In this document: one piece after another, positions 5,958-6,007 of the stretch
Numbering within the stretch: the stretch's first letter is position 1
How the letters are laid out: the number at the start of each line of letters is the position of its first letter
NCBI GenBank assembly: GCA_947174225.1
Contig: CAMWIF010000179.1
Location: forward strand, 1 to 6,007
Direction of reading: 5' to 3'
Length of the DNA: 6,007 nucleotides
DNA from: an uncultured Porphyromonadaceae bacterium
GTDB taxonomy: Bacteria > Bacteroidota > Bacteroidia > Bacteroidales > Muribaculaceae
The notes under the pieces: model-generated
Told to the model about the DNA's origin: nothing
Databases searched by the model: none
Seen by the model: only the letters and a program-made list of their open reading frames with translations
Translations under genes and position numbers: made by a program

Positions 5958-6007
5958 TTTCTCATTTTATTAATAGTCAATCAATCCCAAAAGCCCCCTG
6001 GCATTCA

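Noticed and set aside
5958..6007. rlmB promoter or upstream terminator at the right edge
   Set aside because: TTTTG and TATTAATAAAATG do not make a proper -33/-7 pair, and the partly self-complementary CCAAAAGCCCCCTGG (5988-6002) is too weak to call. The region is cut by the window edge.

Overview
The window looks like a chromosomal segment of a Bacteroidales bacterium, most likely Muribaculaceae or a close relative. This is inferred from protein character and gene order, not from a search. Three things support it: an outer-membrane beta-barrel protein of the SusC/TonB-receptor-like type; the cluster nusB-yajC-ybbR-coaE-DUF5606, which I know as a conserved Bacteroidales order; and an almost ideal Bacteroidetes-type promoter (TTTG, 20 bp, TAnnTTTG) in front of nusB. 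Most starts also lack a well-placed Shine-Dalgarno sequence, as is usual in this phylum. No mobile element, CRISPR array, tRNA or rRNA was seen.

Layout, left to right. Positions 2-790 (+) hold the C-terminal part of an outer-membrane beta-barrel protein whose start lies before the window. Positions 791-932 are non-coding and contain a 20-bp perfect inverted repeat (841-883), probably a bidirectional terminator between two converging genes. All remaining genes are on the minus strand. In order of transcription they are rlmB (5957-5202), a 204-bp gap with a promoter, then nusB (4997-3600), yajC (3538-3218), a ybbR-like gene (3193-2204), coaE (2169-1504) and a DUF5606 gene (1442-933). Gaps inside the cluster are 24 to 61 bp, so nusB to DUF5606 is probably one operon driven by the promoter at 5112-5081 and ended by the hairpin at 883-841. 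Positions 5958-6007, upstream of rlmB, show nothing I can call.

The operon joins housekeeping functions: transcription antitermination (NusB), protein translocation (YajC), a membrane-anchored YbbR protein exposed outside the inner membrane, the last step of coenzyme A synthesis (CoaE), and an uncharacterised acidic protein (DUF5606). rlmB upstream adds ribosomal RNA methylation.

This is mainly an ordinary core region, and I did not find a convincing new system. The points most worth a second look are the unusually long NusB, with about 155 extra N-terminal residues and a possible internal repeat; the rlmB-nusB gap, with its promoter, a strong Shine-Dalgarno sequence ahead of a five-codon reading frame and repeated GGCAAGCAA blocks; and an insertion in CoaE.
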